64,000 bases of DNA from Miscanthus floridulus (GCF_019320115.1 NC_089591.1:57970078-58034077), one strand, 5' to 3'; shown: positions 1 to 11,347, counted from the first letter of the stretch. Notes: generated by a model from the letters alone, not told the origin. Translations and numbers: made by a program.

Positions 1-1167
1 ACAATTGTGTGGCCCAACAACTTTTGTGATCTTCCATTTTCCGGTCACCTGTTGCTTCCTTGCACAAACCCTCCATGGGCAGCGTTTCTTGTCACACACA
101 ACTGTGTAATGGCGCTCCACATATGAATGCAATACCCTATAAGGCCTCTTTCGTATCACTGCAAAAGCCTGCAACCACCTCTTCAAAGCAGGGAGGTCAT
201 TGAACACCTTCCCCTCCTCAATTACCATGTTAGGACCAGCCTCAGGAGCTTCTAGGAGCTCATCATCACGTCCTTCTGCAAACGCCAGATCAGAATGAGC
301 AAGATCACTGAACTCATGAACTCTAGGATCACGGCGGTCGGGAAAGATACGCCTCATCATCTCAACATCACTCTTCGTCAGCTCTCCAACAGGACGATCA
401 TCATCAGAATCAAGAGCCCTAGCCATCTCATATGACTCCGAATCATTCATAATTTTAACATTATTGGAGCCACGAAATCCATCTCCAAAGTGCATTTGCG
501 CAGCAACATGGGGCACATCCATATTCTCAGGATTGTCTCCTCCAATGTCATTATAGAAATGAGGAAAGAATAAAAGAAATAGATGTAAGGAACGGGATAA
601 GCTCCCAAAAACCATGCGGTTAAGACACTTACTCGGATGATTCTGTGTCAAAGGGATCTCATAAGGAGGATCTGCCACGAAAACATGAGTATGACAACCA
701 TCTCCAAATAACGCATTGAGGGCAGATTGAGCATCAGGAACCGTAGGCACAATCTGCACATGCAGGTAAGGTTCTGGAACAGGAGGGTCGATGTGTGCCG
801 GATGATCCATTGCTAGGGTAAACCCATGAGGGATGGGATCAACTAACACCCGACGAACAACCACGTCCAAACATTGCAGCTGGCTCTTCATAGCCGATCT
901 CACATAGTTGTCCCACTGATCTGCACAACCAATTGAGATCATTCGCCTGAAGATGTTCGGAGGACAACCTAGGTGCAGTACACCATCAACTGCAATGTCA
1001 TCATCTCCAAAGCAATGCAGCTCCTCCCGAGCCCTTGCAACCATCTCACTAAATGAAGGCCTATCATTGAATAGCACAGGCACGCTTTGCATGTCAAGAA
1101 ACTCAACATATCTATAGCGATCGCTTTCAACCGTGCCTCTATGATATATGGTCACTAGGTTGTCCAT
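1..1167 (-). CDS. MULE-1 transposase (mudrA-like), N-terminal part, open to window edge
   Basis: Two exons are inferred. Exon 1 is 1167-633, starting MDNLVTIYHRGTVESDRY, with donor GTAAGT. Exon 2 runs from 539 to the window edge, with an AG acceptor after CATTGG. Joined, they give about 358 codons without a stop. The second exon contains the MuDR DNA-binding region (family of PF03108): a stretch ending RPYRVLHSYVERHYTVVCD, then CPWRVCARK and KWKITKVVGPHNC, a Cys/His set expected to bind zinc. The catalytic DDE domain lies outside the window. The same protein is present in MULE-2 but with stops, so this copy is better preserved. It would bind the terminal repeats and catalyse cut-and-paste transposition in the nucleus. 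The acceptor choice rests on comparison with the MULE-2 copy, which has TTGCAG there. Confidence 0.8.
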   Translation of the reverse strand, partial: MDNLVTIYHRGTVESDRYRYVEFLDMQSVPVLFNDRPSFSEMVARAREELHCFGDDDIAVDGVLHLGCPPNIFRRMISIGCADQWDNYVRSAMKSQLQCLDVVVRRVLVDPIPHGFTLAMDHPAHIDPPVPEPYLHVQIVPTVPDAQSALNALFGDGCHTHVFVADPPYEIPLTQNHPSKCLNRMVFGSLSRSLHLFLLFFPHFYNDIGGDNPENMDVPHVAAQMHFGDGFRGSNNVKIMNDSESYEMARALDSDDDRPVGELTKSDVEMMRRIFPDRRDPRVHEFSDLAHSDLAFAEGRDDELLEAPEAGPNMVIEEGKVFNDLPALKRWLQAFAVIRKRPYRVLHSYVERHYTVVCDKKRCPWRVCARKQQVTGKWKITKVVGPHNC

Positions 1168-1979
1168 CTATTTCAAAAATGTAACGAAACACATGTCCTT
1201 TAGTCCAAATTAGACGATAGATAGTACCTAACAAGTACTTTCTAACTACAAACTAAGTAATCAAGATAATAACTACGTATATATTTATAGTTTACTCACT
1301 AAATAGCTAGATCATATGTAGTTAACTACAAATATAACTACATATCTAAGTAGCTATCTAACTATATCTATTTACCAATGTATCTATGTTTCTATCTATC
1401 TACATATATATCTCACTAAATCAACTAACTGAGTCATCACAGTAACTAGTAAATAACAAATACCAACTAAATAAGTACATTGCATATTCATAATTTTTAC
1501 CTTTCTGGGTCGGCGGACGACGGGCGTAGGTCAAGGCGAAGATCCGGGCCCACGGTGGCGCGGCCGACGACAGAGGTGGCGCACGGCGGCCGTGGGGTGC
1601 CCGGCGCTCCGCGCGGTGAGTCCGCTCGACGGGCGTGGGAGGCACGCCGGCGGTGGACGGCGGCAAGGCGGGGCGAGCCCGGCGGTGGAGGAGGACAAGG
1701 CGGGGCGAGGCCGAAGCCGCCGGTGGAGACTAAGGCGAGGACGGCGGTGGAGGGTGTGGCGGCGCGGTGCTGCAGCCAACCACGGGCAACGGCGCTAGGG
1801 CACGGCGGCGCGGTGTAGGCTCGGGCGAGGGAGCAGCGGCGGTGGCGTGGGCGAGGCGCGGGCGGGCGGGCATGGCGCGGCACGGGCGCAGGCGCGGCGG
1901 TGGAGCGGCGACGGCGCGTGCAGGGTCGGCTAGGGCGAGAGGGAGAAGAAGAAAGGTGGAGCGGCAGATATTTAGGGGG

Positions 1980-2032
1980 CTCGGCGTCAGAGTGACTGGC
2001 GCCGAGCTCGCGCCAGTCACTCTGGCGCCGAG
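1980..2032. repeat. 53-bp near-perfect palindrome in MULE-1 terminal repeat
   Basis: Arms 1980-2002 and 2010-2032 are complementary at 22 of 23 positions around a 7-base centre. The arms contain GTGACTGGCGC and its complement, and both ends read CTCGGCG or its complement. MULE-2 has related GGCGCCGAGC blocks in its terminal repeats but not this compact hairpin. Confidence 0.85.
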
Positions 2033-2118
2033 CTAAGGGTCCATTTCCTGAATTCTTTCCGCCAGGGGTCTATTTATGAGAAACTTTAAAAAAAAGAGCT
2101 AAATAGTAAAAAATTCAG

Positions 2119-2842
2119 CCGAGGCCACAAGGGCGGGAGTGCTCCCGGGTCCGGGCAACTCATCCTCCTAGGTGTCATCGTAGGGTTTTGTTTCTCTGCC
2201 GGTGCGGGGAGGGCTATGGGAAACCTAGGATGCTGATGTCCATGCTACGCTGGGGCAGGCGTCCTTGAATTCGTGTTTGAGTCGGCGTTCTATGGTGCAA
2301 GGGGTGGGGACCAGGAGGAGATGGGCACGACCGCACAAACTGCACAGGTGATTTCTGCCCCAACCACTCGGAGCTCACGGAGCAGCACTAGGCGCAGCTT
2401 GACAGAGAGACGAGATAGGTGAAAGGGAGAAGTGCCTAGTAAGGAAGGGCAGTTTGCCATCTTCCATGGCTCGTGTCACGTGACAAAGTCGTGAGAAAGT
2501 TAAAATATGAGGGAAGTGGATGACACAAAGACTGAAAAACTTTTTTCATATCTTGTATGGAATTTCAAACTTTTATAATTGTACACAAAAAAGCCTCATA
2601 AAGAATCATCCAAATCTTGAGGTGATTTTGAATGGGGTCACTCCTTGGTCAAACACACCCTCGTTACTTTACCGGACAGAGGGGTTTTTTACGGAGGCAG
2701 ACAGAGGGCTGTGCTGACTGTTGCAGTGCTGTTACCGTCCACCACGCGACGCATGCAAGGATGACAAACGAGGGGCGGAGCTACAGGAATTGCAGTGGGT
2801 GCAGCCTGACCCACCCACAAATTTAAAAAAAACGGTGATATA
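2119..2842. other. Intergenic, no gene recognised
   Basis: No reading frame with family resemblance was seen. The stretch GCTGTTACCGTCCACCACGC near 2728 matches a similar string near 18203 upstream of the pTAC5 gene, and is the first of three collinear matches between the two regions. Confidence 0.5.
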
Positions 2843-2984
2843 GGCTGGTTCTGTTCGTGTGCCCTTAAATCTGGTTTTGATTCGCTTATTTTTTTTATCC
2901 AAAATAGTGTTTTTCTCTCATAAATTCATCCAATATTTCTCCAAACCATCCAGATTCCTCCAGAATTCAGACAAGCGAACAGGC
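2843..2984. mobile_element. Short MITE of the CTCTCA-core family
   Basis: Terminal inverted repeats GGCTGGTTCTGTTCG and CGAACAGGC enclose about 140 bp. An internal core, AGTGTTTTTCTCTCATAAA, recurs in at least seven other small elements in this window. There is no coding capacity. The superfamily is undecided. Confidence 0.6.
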
Positions 2985-3438
2985 AAATTTTAACCATATT
3001 TGCATGTATAAAATATAAATTTTTACACTTATAAAATAAGTACTTTTCAGCGAACGAATAATATTTTTCTATTACAACAAATTAGCGTAAGCATCAGCGT
3101 ATGCCAAATTCCAACGAAACGAACATGACTCTAGCTTCACCCTCTGTGACAAAAAGAATCGTCTCGTGTTTTATCCAGTAACGCACACGTACTGTTTCTT
3201 CGGCACCCCCGCGGACAACCATGCGTCGTCGCACTGTTTCTTCTGAGAGCATCCCCGCAGCGTGGCGTCTCTAACCGTGCCGTTGACGAAGCAACCAAAG
3301 TTCAGCAAAAACTGTAGTGTACGCATCGAACTCGTAGTACCCAGAAATAGTAAGTATGCTGAAATTTGACTTATGCCGATACTTATGCTAAATATTTTTA
3401 GAGTAAAATACTATTTTATGACTGAAAAATAATTCTAA

Positions 3439-3756
3439 GGTCCCGTTTGGCAGGGCTTCTTCACTGGCTTCAGGAGCCGTTTGGAGCTGTTTTCTACCAA
3501 ACGGGATAAAGTGAAATAACTTCACTGGTGAAGCCCCTATAAACATGCTCTCACAGTGATTTGGGGTGGGATGGAGCAAAAAAAGTGGCTTCTCCCGGCT
3601 CCTCCTATAGGCCTCTAAAAACATGCTTTTACAGGGAAGCTATTTTGCCAAATGGTTTATCAAAACCGCTTTAGCTCCACTAATAGAGCTGTTCGTGGAG
3701 CTGAAGCAAAAAAAAAATAACTTCACTAGTGGAGTGAAACTCTACCAAACAGGACC
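3439..3756. mobile_element. Tourist-like MITE (PIF/Harbinger type)
   Basis: The termini GGTCCCGTTTGG and CCAAACAGGACC are inverted repeats, and the homology extends inward (CTTCACTGG / CTTCACTAGTG). The 318-bp element is flanked by the 3-bp duplication TAA (3436-3438 and 3757-3759), the size and sequence expected for PIF/Harbinger MITEs. It is non-coding. Confidence 0.85.
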
Positions 3757-3759
3757 TAA

Positions 3760-4563
3760 ATAGCGACTAATAAAGTAAAAACAAGTTTTTCTCCTGTACG
3801 ACGTTAACTCGCGAACGCCGTGCTCAGTCTATCCCTATTTAAATGTTGCTGTTGCTATGGAAAACGTACGGATCAAATGTTCTTAAATTTTGCTCGTGAA
3901 AAAAATATTCTTAAATTTGACTAAATCTATAAAAAATATTAACAATATATGTGTCTCAATAAGTTTATCTTTATGTTTATTATCACTATCTTATCTTATC
4001 TTATATTTTTTTGCACCTCCTAATTCATAAAAATATATATTTTTACCTAAAAAGACTCTAAGGTCATCATCTATCTGGTGATACCAAATCATGGCCCTTG
4101 CTCACGCATACACGTCCAATACGAATAATAATCCACCGCGAGCTCACACGTCCACGTCCTACCTAGTTACGGTACAAAGACAGGATCCACGTATCCGCGT
4201 TCGATTACTGAGATTTAGGTTGGGACTAAAAAATCTCTCTCTCCGTTGGTGTATTTGTGGTTATGTCACCCGTTCGGCCTTGTGCTAGGGTGCGTTATTG
4301 TTGTTGTTGTGGTTGTTCTTATTAGTGGATATCCATAATTTCGCCCTTGTGGTGGGGCTGCTGTTTTGGTTTAGTCCGGTTTTCCAAAATTAACTGAAAG
4401 AAAGAGTTTTGCTTCGTTCCCTAAAAACGAGGTTGTTGATGATATATCAGTACCATTTAGGTGGGGATCCCCCCCTCCGGTTGATAGCTAAAAAATCATG
4501 GTCCTAATACAACACACGGGCATATATCTAGTATTAAAAAAGATTCAACGATCTATCTAATTA

Positions 4564-4566
<3 letters not shown>
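3760..4566. other. Intergenic, AT-rich, no gene recognised
   Basis: AT-rich DNA with fragments such as GATTCAACGATCTATCTAAT, which also occurs in the Stowaway element at 17542. This suggests old MITE debris. No coding signal was found. Confidence 0.4.

Positions 4567-4656
<90 letters not shown>
4567..4656. repeat. (TA)45 microsatellite
   Basis: An uninterrupted TA dinucleotide run of 90 bp. It is likely length-polymorphic. Confidence 0.97.
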
Positions 4657-4660
<4 letters not shown>

Positions 4661-4819
4661 ATCAAGTATGTTTGATTTCTTGAGAAGTGGGAGCGAAAAT
4701 TAAAATGTGACTGAGGGAATATACATCAGGAAACATATCTTAATCCCAGCGTCCGGTTTCTTCTGCCTAGATTTCAGCCTGCACCAGCGCTGTCACTAGT
4801 TTGCCCTTTCAAGTGGTTT

Positions 4820-5213
4820 TAATACCTTTTCCAGGATGTTGATGTTTACCTAACGCGACATGTGAGCAAGCAAGCGATCGTTTTCATGTCGTGACCTCCT
4901 TGCGCAGTAGACAGTAGTACTTACTTCTACAAATACGTTTGTTCTTAATTAACATCGACACGTCAGGTTATGATGAGTTGAACACTGTAGTCTCCTCTTC
5001 AAAAATTCGCTTTCACGATCTTTTCCAGTCTTCCAGATTCATCATGTCACCCCACACCACTTCCGGTTTGTCTTCTGGGCTAGCATGCTCGAGGTTGAAG
5101 GTACAGACAACTGAGCAAGGCCTCAATCGGTCCATCTGATCTGACCAGCCCAAGCTCAATTCAAAAGGCCCGTCCTTCGTGGCCGAGCGTGTGTGACGGC
5201 ACACGCATTGCAA
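4820..5213 (+). repeat. Diverged duplicate of the pTAC5 promoter region
   Basis: This stretch aligns in order and orientation with about 18440-18810. Shared blocks include TCCAGGATG, ATGAGTTGAACAC, AAAAATTCGCTTTCA, TCTTCTGGGCT and CCATCTGATCTGACCAGCCC. No pTAC5 exon follows: the similarity stops where a LINE tail begins at about 5216. It is best read as a promoter-only remnant of a segmental duplication. Confidence 0.8.
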
Positions 5214-5214
5214 A

Positions 5215-6200
5215 GTTTTTTTTTTTAAAAAGCTTCATTCATTAAGGTAAATATTACAATTAAACTAGAGACAATTCTGCAAGAAGCTAGGGAAAGATTG
5301 CCAAACAAAATCACGAAAAGAAGCTAAACAGTGTTGGGCACATAAATGAGCTGCGTGGATTGCTGGTCCTCTTGTATACACCAATCTGAAGGATGTGAAG
5401 CTCCCAGCAACTCTTCCACCTCGTTCAGAATTGTCGCAATTTCCGAGCGATGTGAACCCCTGTTCTTCCAAAGAAAAACCTTTGAAACAGTGCCCGCCGA
5501 AAATTAGACGGACTCCTTCTCTAAGAGCCTCTGCTTCAGCTAGTAAGGCTAAACCAGAGCTCAAATGACGCGCAGAGGACCCTTGCAGGTGGCCTGAGCT
5601 CCCGCGCACCGCTGCTCCAACTGCTCCCACACATGAGTCTTGCACAAAGGCTCATCTATGTTGACTTTCAGAAAACCTTCACCCGATTTCCTCCACCTCT
5701 CATCGTGTTGTGTGCCGATCGTCTCCCATCTTCTGGAGTTTGGGAGCCAGGTGATAGGTGGAGGCATTCCTCCAGCGTCCACTCCAACGCTAACCTTGGT
5801 TCGGTAGGAGATTTTCCATGTCACCGATCATTCCTGGAGTTACAGAGCGACCACATAACACATAAGATCACCTCTCGTCTCCATCTTTACAACAAGAAGT
5901 ATCCAACAAGTCCCTTGTCTAGGTCCTCGGATTTAGCTTGGGAACTTTGATACCCGTGAGAGATTTGAGCTTCTCCCAAAAAACTGATAGCATACGTACA
6001 CTATGTCAACACGTGATAAGTTGACTCCTCACCAATGCTACAGAAGCAGCACACACCTATTTGCATAATATGTCGACGATGGAGATTTGCTCTATAAGGT
6101 ATAAAGTCATGGGGTACTCGCCACCGGTAAACGTTTACCTTGGGTGGTACTTTGCACCTCCGTATAGTCGCTGCCAATGGGGATCATTAATAGCGGTTGA
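5215..6200 (-). mobile_element. 5'-truncated LINE retrotransposon, 3' end with RNase H domain
   Basis: On the minus strand the sequence ends in CTTAATGAATGAAGC and an A tail (T run at 5216-5226 on plus). Conceptual translation, across several stops and frame changes, gives the zinc-binding RT-tail region (5960-6180) and then an RNase H-like domain (5270-5740). Recognisable peptides are RWRKSGEGFLKVNIDEP, LAEAEALREGVRL, FTSFRLVYTRGPAIHAAHLC and HCLASFRDFVW, typical of plant L1-type LINEs. ORF1, the endonuclease and the RT catalytic core are absent, so this is a dead, 5'-truncated copy. The upstream limit is approximate. Confidence 0.8.
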
Positions 6201-6308
6201 GTGAGAGGTAGCGCCATCACAGATTGTAAAGTGGTAGATACACAATTACACATACACACTCGCAATCTTGCATGGATGTGTTACGCGCTAATCATTGCTG
6301 CTGACCGG

Positions 6309-6317
6309 TCGACGCCA
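6309..6317. repeat. Target-site duplication, left copy, of MULE-2
   Basis: TCGACGCCA lies immediately before the element and is repeated exactly at 12443-12451. Nine bases is the hallmark length for Mutator-like elements. Confidence 0.9.
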
Positions 6318-6640
6318 CCGTATTTTTTGCTTTTTGCCCTTTTTTTGAAATTTTTTCATAAATATACCTCTAGAGGTATGCTTTTAAAATCTGGACCCTT
6401 AGCTCGACGCCATCATTGGTGACGCCGAGCTTACAGGTCTCGGCGTCAAAGGGTTTGGCGCCTAGGTCGGGGTCACGTTGGCGGCGTGGACGCTGATATG
6501 GCAGGCAGCACGGCGCCAGGGTTATTGGCGCCGAGCTTGGTGCCGTTCTCGGCGCCAAGATCTATGGCGCTGAGGTGGTGTTTTAACCTGGCGCCCAGCC
6601 TTCCTGCCCGAGCCTTCTTCCTCTTCTTTCTCCTCCCTCT
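6318..6640. repeat. MULE-2 left terminal inverted repeat
   Basis: Compared with the reverse complement of 12060-12442, shared blocks include GCCGAGCTTACA, TCTCGGCG, AAAGGGTTTG and CGCCTAGGTC, in the same order. The repeat is several hundred bases long and imperfect. The inner limit is approximate. Confidence 0.8.
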
Positions 6641-7022
6641 TGGGATTTTTCTCTCCCCACTTTGCCCTACCTCACGAATCGGCATATTGGACCTTGAAAA
6701 CTTTGATTTGATTCGTAGATCTTTGAGATCAAGGTATCCTCGCGCCCTCCTAGTTTTTTTTCACATCGATTCGGTATATATTAGTCAGATTTTTAACTTA
6801 AGAATCGTCAATACTTAGGGTTTCATGCAATTTTAATATTTATATTATACAACCGTAGGATGCCAAGATGTGAAAAAGCTAACAAACCAAGGTAACCTCA
6901 GCACACGTTGTTATGTTATAGGTTCATTGTTATGGATCAAATGAGAAACCCTAGGTGTAGGGTTTAATGTTAATTGCTTTCGGTTCTTAGAATAAAAATG
7001 GCTAAATTATAGTTATAGCTAG

Positions 7023-7585
7023 ATGACCGAAAATGCCTTCGATCCATTGCCTTTGCGTAGTGGTGTTCCAGTGCCCATGTGCTTTTGCGGCGATCCTTGC
7101 AAGGTAGCCAAGTCCGATGAAGAGGACACGTATAGACAGACGTATTGGATGTGTTTCAATTTTACGTTTGAGCCTACACTTCGTCAGCGCCGCATTAACA
7201 AGATGGTGAGTAATTGATGTTGTGTAATAATTATTTTATGTCATATGACATATTGCATGATTTTTTTGTTTCGTAACAATTACATTTGATGCAGACCCCT
7301 CCACCGCTCTGTGATTTTGAGCAGTGGATCAACATTGAGATCGAGCCTGAAGACAAGGAATGGATGTACAAACTGTTGCAGTGGGAGACAAGAAGATGAT
7401 GGAGAAGAGATGCAAAGAGTAAGCTACAGAAAAGGAGCACAAGGAAGAGGAGGAAAGGAGGCGTGTTGTTGTGTACAGGGAGGAGAGGGAGAAGAAGCTT
7501 GAGCGTGCACGCCGAGCAAAAAGCAACGATGGAGGAGAATCCTGATGCCCTGAGGAAGGGAAAGTGGCCTCGTTGCACTCAGTAG
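7023..7585 (+). pseudogene. MULE accessory ORF A remnant (GRF-like zinc-finger start, charged coiled-coil tail)
   Basis: Exon 1 (7023-7205) encodes MTENAFDPLPLRSG, then VPVPMCFCGDPCKVAK and a YWMC motif, a Cys-rich head resembling plant GRF-type zinc-finger proteins carried by some MULEs. A donor GTGAGT and an acceptor GCAG at 7291-7294 define an 88-bp intron. Exon 2 starts TPPPLCDFEQWI and then becomes a Lys/Glu/Arg-rich helix. At least two frame changes and stops interrupt it before the likely original end, KGKWPRCTQ, at 7585. It is divergently placed relative to the transposase. Its function in transposition is unknown. Confidence 0.6.
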
Positions 7586-8091
7586 TCTCCATTACTTGTT
7601 AGTTATATGGTTTATTCATGAACAATGTTGTCTATTGTTGGACTTTTCATTGTGTTGTCATGTAATGCACTTTAAGTATGGGCATGCTTAGGTCATGTAC
7701 TGCGTTATTTAGTTTGTCGGCACGTACTTCTAGTATTATTGTGTTGTTTAATGTGTCATAGTATTGGACTTTTCATTATGTAGTTGTTTTCATTATTTGT
7801 GGTCATAATATTCAGTTCAATATTACGGACGTAGTGAAATGTGATCACGTGCTGCAAACAAAACCTAACGAAGTAGGGCATTATATAATTCAACACACAC
7901 AACACATAAAATTGCATGTGAGAACATGTATCGAGCTAGGATACAGAGGTCCTGAACTAAACCTAACATGCCGTAGGTAATTGAAGCAAACAACAAGCAC
8001 ACGAAATGACATTTGACAACATTTACCAAACAAGGGTACATAGTTCTTTTGACTAAACCTAACATGCCTAATAGTGTGGCCACATAGCAAA

Positions 8092-8704
8092 TTATGTTGC
8101 ACCTTCTCCACAATAGCCTCCCATTATTGGTGGTGGTGGTGGCGAGGGTGACGGTGGAGGCCCCATGTTCTTGTGATTAGGGCAGCTATAATATGGATCA
8201 TTGTAGAGTGCCTTCTGTGAACTTGCACCATTGTTGTTATCGTTGTCTTCGTCTTCCTTGTACCCACTGCTAACTTCTCTTTGTAGATCAAAGAATTGGT
8301 CCTGTAGGTAGTAGATGTACTGCTGATGCGGATAAATTGGTCAAGGATCGACCCACCTAGTGAACCCACAGTTTTCTTCGGACTCGAAAGACTACAATAA
8401 GTATGTCCTATGAGTTGTAAGGGTATTCGAGAAACATATTTAACAAACGAAATGTAATAGCAATTACCCATGGTCGTGGGCATTTAAAGAAGTGACGACC
8501 TTCGTCGATCCCCTCAGTGAACATCTGCACCAAGCAGTACTCACCATGCATGTATTTTGGCCAATCTTCCTTCATGTTATCGTATCTTCTGAGAGGGCAC
8601 CCTTTAGTGAAATCACTCTTGCTCTTGGGGAGAAACTGATACACTGGTTCCTCAAAGAAATCAGGCCCAAGAGACCCCTCCCACATAATAGTAGTTCCCT
8701 TCAT
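8092..8704 (-). pseudogene. MULE accessory ORF B remnant, GRF-type zinc finger
   Basis: Exon 1 (8704-8468) contains CPLRRYDNMKEDWPKYMHGE and GRHFFKCPRPW. A 76-bp intron (GTAATT...TTGTAG) leads to exon 2 (8391-8092), which continues SFESEENCGFTRWVDP. Together they make a Cys-rich GRF-like finger with a diagnostic G-R-x-F block and aromatic residues, followed by an acidic linker and a proline-rich tail. A TGA interrupts the frame just after RWVDP, so it is broken. GRF fingers in other proteins bind nucleic acids. A role in the MULE life cycle is inferred only from its place inside the element. Confidence 0.65.
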
Positions 8705-8869
8705 CCCCCCTTTCCTCTCCCACTTTTGAAACCCTTTTCTCTAGATGACCATCCAAACATTCCTACACCAACGAAACCGAATACTAGTTTGGGTTTCCTT
8801 TTGGTTAGCAATGCATCCTAGAACGCATATATATAGGTGGAGGCAGGTTTGCTAGCCGTTGTATTGTGC

Positions 8870-9300
8870 TATAAATGCTCCTAGAAAGTCTACTTAGAAT
8901 CACTGAAAAGCCTACATCGTAGGACACTAGAGAGCCTAGATTCCATGACTGAAAAACATATTCGATTTTAGACTTCAATCACTATTTTGAAGGACACTGA
9001 AAAGTCTATTCGACAGTGACATGACAAATCACTGTAAATGCTACATTATTTTACTAACTACAGTTAGAGACAATGACATAAACGTACCTGCCCACTAGTC
9101 TACTCCGCTGCTGCCCATCGGCTCAGTGCTCGGCCACTCGCATGCAAGAATGGCTCACACGCATGCATTGTACGTAATCACGTTCAGTTCTTTTGTTCAT
9201 AATTATAGTCCATAGTAGTTCATAGTCGATAATAATAGTTCATACAGTCCACAATAGTTCATAATGAAAGTCCACAAAGTCCATAATAGTACATAATAAC
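8870..9300. other. MULE-2 internal non-coding region with degenerate short repeats
   Basis: Variants of AGTCCATAAT and AGTTCATAAT recur across about 9185-9300. Upstream, variants of ACTGAAAAGTCTA recur. No gene was found here. Confidence 0.5.
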
Positions 9301-11347
9301 ATCTACCACAAACCCTCACTGTCTCCCAGTCTTACCCTTGTGACCAAGAGCGTCGGTGCCTGGAGTGTAAGGGTTAGGTGGACAGCGTTGCCTAGTGCCT
9401 GAAGGCTGTGTAAGCTGAGTTGAGGGAGCGTCCTAGAGCTAAGATGGGCCAAGCTCCTCGTGCCTCTGATCCACCTCATCCTTGTCCTCGTACGCAATGC
9501 CTATGGACCCTATAGGTTCTTGGCTAGACGAACCTAAGCCTCCTCTGCATACTCCTCTATCTGCTCTTGTATGGCATTAAGTATGCCCTGGTGCCTATCA
9601 GATATGACGCCAACCTCTTTGCCAGGCCTAACCACATGTATTCGGATTAGCCTCAAGAACCATCCCCAATTATCATTGTTCTCCTTCTCAACTAAAGCAA
9701 ATGCCAAAGGAACCAACTTGTTGTTCGCGTCACAGGATATGGCTATAAGAAGTGTGCCCTAGTATTTGCTAATTAAAAATGTACCATCAATGGAGAAGAC
9801 AGGACGACAGTGCCTAAAGGCCTCGACACACTAAGGGAAGCACCTGAAAAGCATGAAAGAATATATACCTCCCATCCTTCCATGCATTTGGTTTTGGGAT
9901 ATACTCATAATGCATGTCTGGATTCACCGCTTTGATTGCATTGAAAAGTAATGGCAGCTGCTAATACTCATCCTCTCAGTCCCCATATATCATCTTCCAC
10001 GCTCGTTGCTTAGCCCTCCAAGCTTTACCATAAGTTATCACATAACCTCTATACAATGCCTTAATGGTCCTGATAATTGTCATAACCTTCATGTTGGGTT
10101 CTCCCTATAATATTCCCATCAACCGCTTGACAATGAGGGTAGATGTCAACTATCGATGCTTTAGTATCAGCACATGGTTAACACAATTATGTGGCCCGAC
10201 AACTTTTGTGATCTTCCACTTTTCGGTGACCTTTTGCTTCCTTGCACAAACCCTCCAAGGGCAGCGTTCTTTGTCACACACAACTGTGTAATGGTGCTCT
10301 GTATATAAATATAAGACCTTGTAAGGTCTCTTTTGTATCATTGCAAATGCCTACAATCACCTCTTCAATGCAACGAGGTCCTTGAATACCATACCCTTCT
10401 CAATTACCATGTTAGGGCCGACCTCAGGAGCTTCTAGGAGCTCATCATCACGTCCATCTACACACGCCTGATCAGAATGAGTAAGATCATTGAACTCGTG
10501 AACTCTTGGATCATGGCGCCTGGGAAAGATACGCCTCAGCATCTCAACATCACTCTCTGTCAGCTCTCTAATAGGACGATCATCATCAGAATCAAGAGCC
10601 CTTGCCATCTCATATGGCTCCGAATCATTCATAATTTCAACACTATTGGAGCCAAGGAATCCATCTTCATAGTGCACTTGCGCAGCAACATGGGGCACAT
10701 CCACATTGTCAGAAATGTCTCCTGCAACTTAAGTAGAAAAATAAGGAAAGAATGAAAAAATAGATTTAAGGAAGAGGGTAAGCTCTTAATAACCATGCGG
10801 ATAAAATACTTACTCGGATGATTCTATGTCAAAGGAATCTCATGAGAAGGATCTGCCACAACATTATGAGTCTGACAAGCATCTCCACCTAGCTCATTGG
10901 GGTAGATTGAGCATCGGGAACCGTAGGTGCAACCTCCACATCCATATCAGGTTCCGGGACGGGAGGGTCGAAGTATGCCTGCTGACCCATTAGTGGGGAA
11001 AACTCATGAGGGATGGGATCAACTAACACCCGACGCACAACCACGTCCAAACTTTGGAACTAGCACTTCATAGCCGATCTCACATAATTCTTCCACTGGT
11101 CTATACACCCAATTGAGATCATCTTCCTAAGGATGTTGGGAGGGAAACCTAGGTGAAGTACACCCTCAACTGCGATGCCATCATCATCATGGCAATGTAG
11201 CTCATCCCAAGACCTTGCAACCAAATCACTAAATGAAGGCTTCTCATTGAATAACACAGGCATGCTTTGCATGTCAACAAACTCAACATATCCATAGCGA
11301 TCTCTTTCCACGGTGCCTCCATGATATATGCTCACTAGGTTGTACAT
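9300..11347 (-). pseudogene. MULE-2 transposase (mudrA-like), multiply disrupted
   Basis: Segments in order on the minus strand: N-terminal domain from 11347 (MYNLVSIYHGGTVERDRYGY, truncated by TAG near 11060); a second exon from about 10725 with the MuDR DNA-binding region (KGMVFKDLVALKR, then a stop, then TVVCDKERCPWRVCARK and VVGPHNC); and the MULE transposase core at about 9534-9760 (VPLAFALVEKENNDNWGWFL and VISDRHQGILNAI, the second block holding a catalytic Asp-His context). A C-terminal tail follows, near 9300-9480. Numerous stops prevent a product. The counterpart at 1-1167 is intact over the shared part, so damage occurred in this copy after the two separated. Confidence 0.85.

Larger units (their letters stand above)
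1..2118 (-). mobile_element. MULE-1, Mutator-like DNA transposon, right end only (left part outside window)
   Basis: The element carries a transposase frame on the minus strand, a GC-rich subterminal arm (about 1500-1960) and a terminal repeat that ends near 2118. The terminal 140 bp read inward on the minus strand (CTGAATTTTTTACTATTT, then TCATAAATA, then GGACCCTTAGCTCGGCGCC). They match the left terminus of MULE-2 at 6318-6440, including the GGACCCTTAGCTCG block. The two elements therefore belong to one family and lie in the same orientation, about 4.2 kb apart. The target duplication cannot be checked because the left end is missing. The subterminal arm contains chance GC-rich open frames that I do not regard as genes. 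Confidence 0.85.

Noticed and set aside
1421..2036. Several overlapping GC-rich open frames on both strands
   Set aside because: They overlap in many frames, have Arg/Gly/Pro/Ala composition only, and lie in the subterminal arm of MULE-1. The matching arm of MULE-2 (11700-12060) shows the same pattern.
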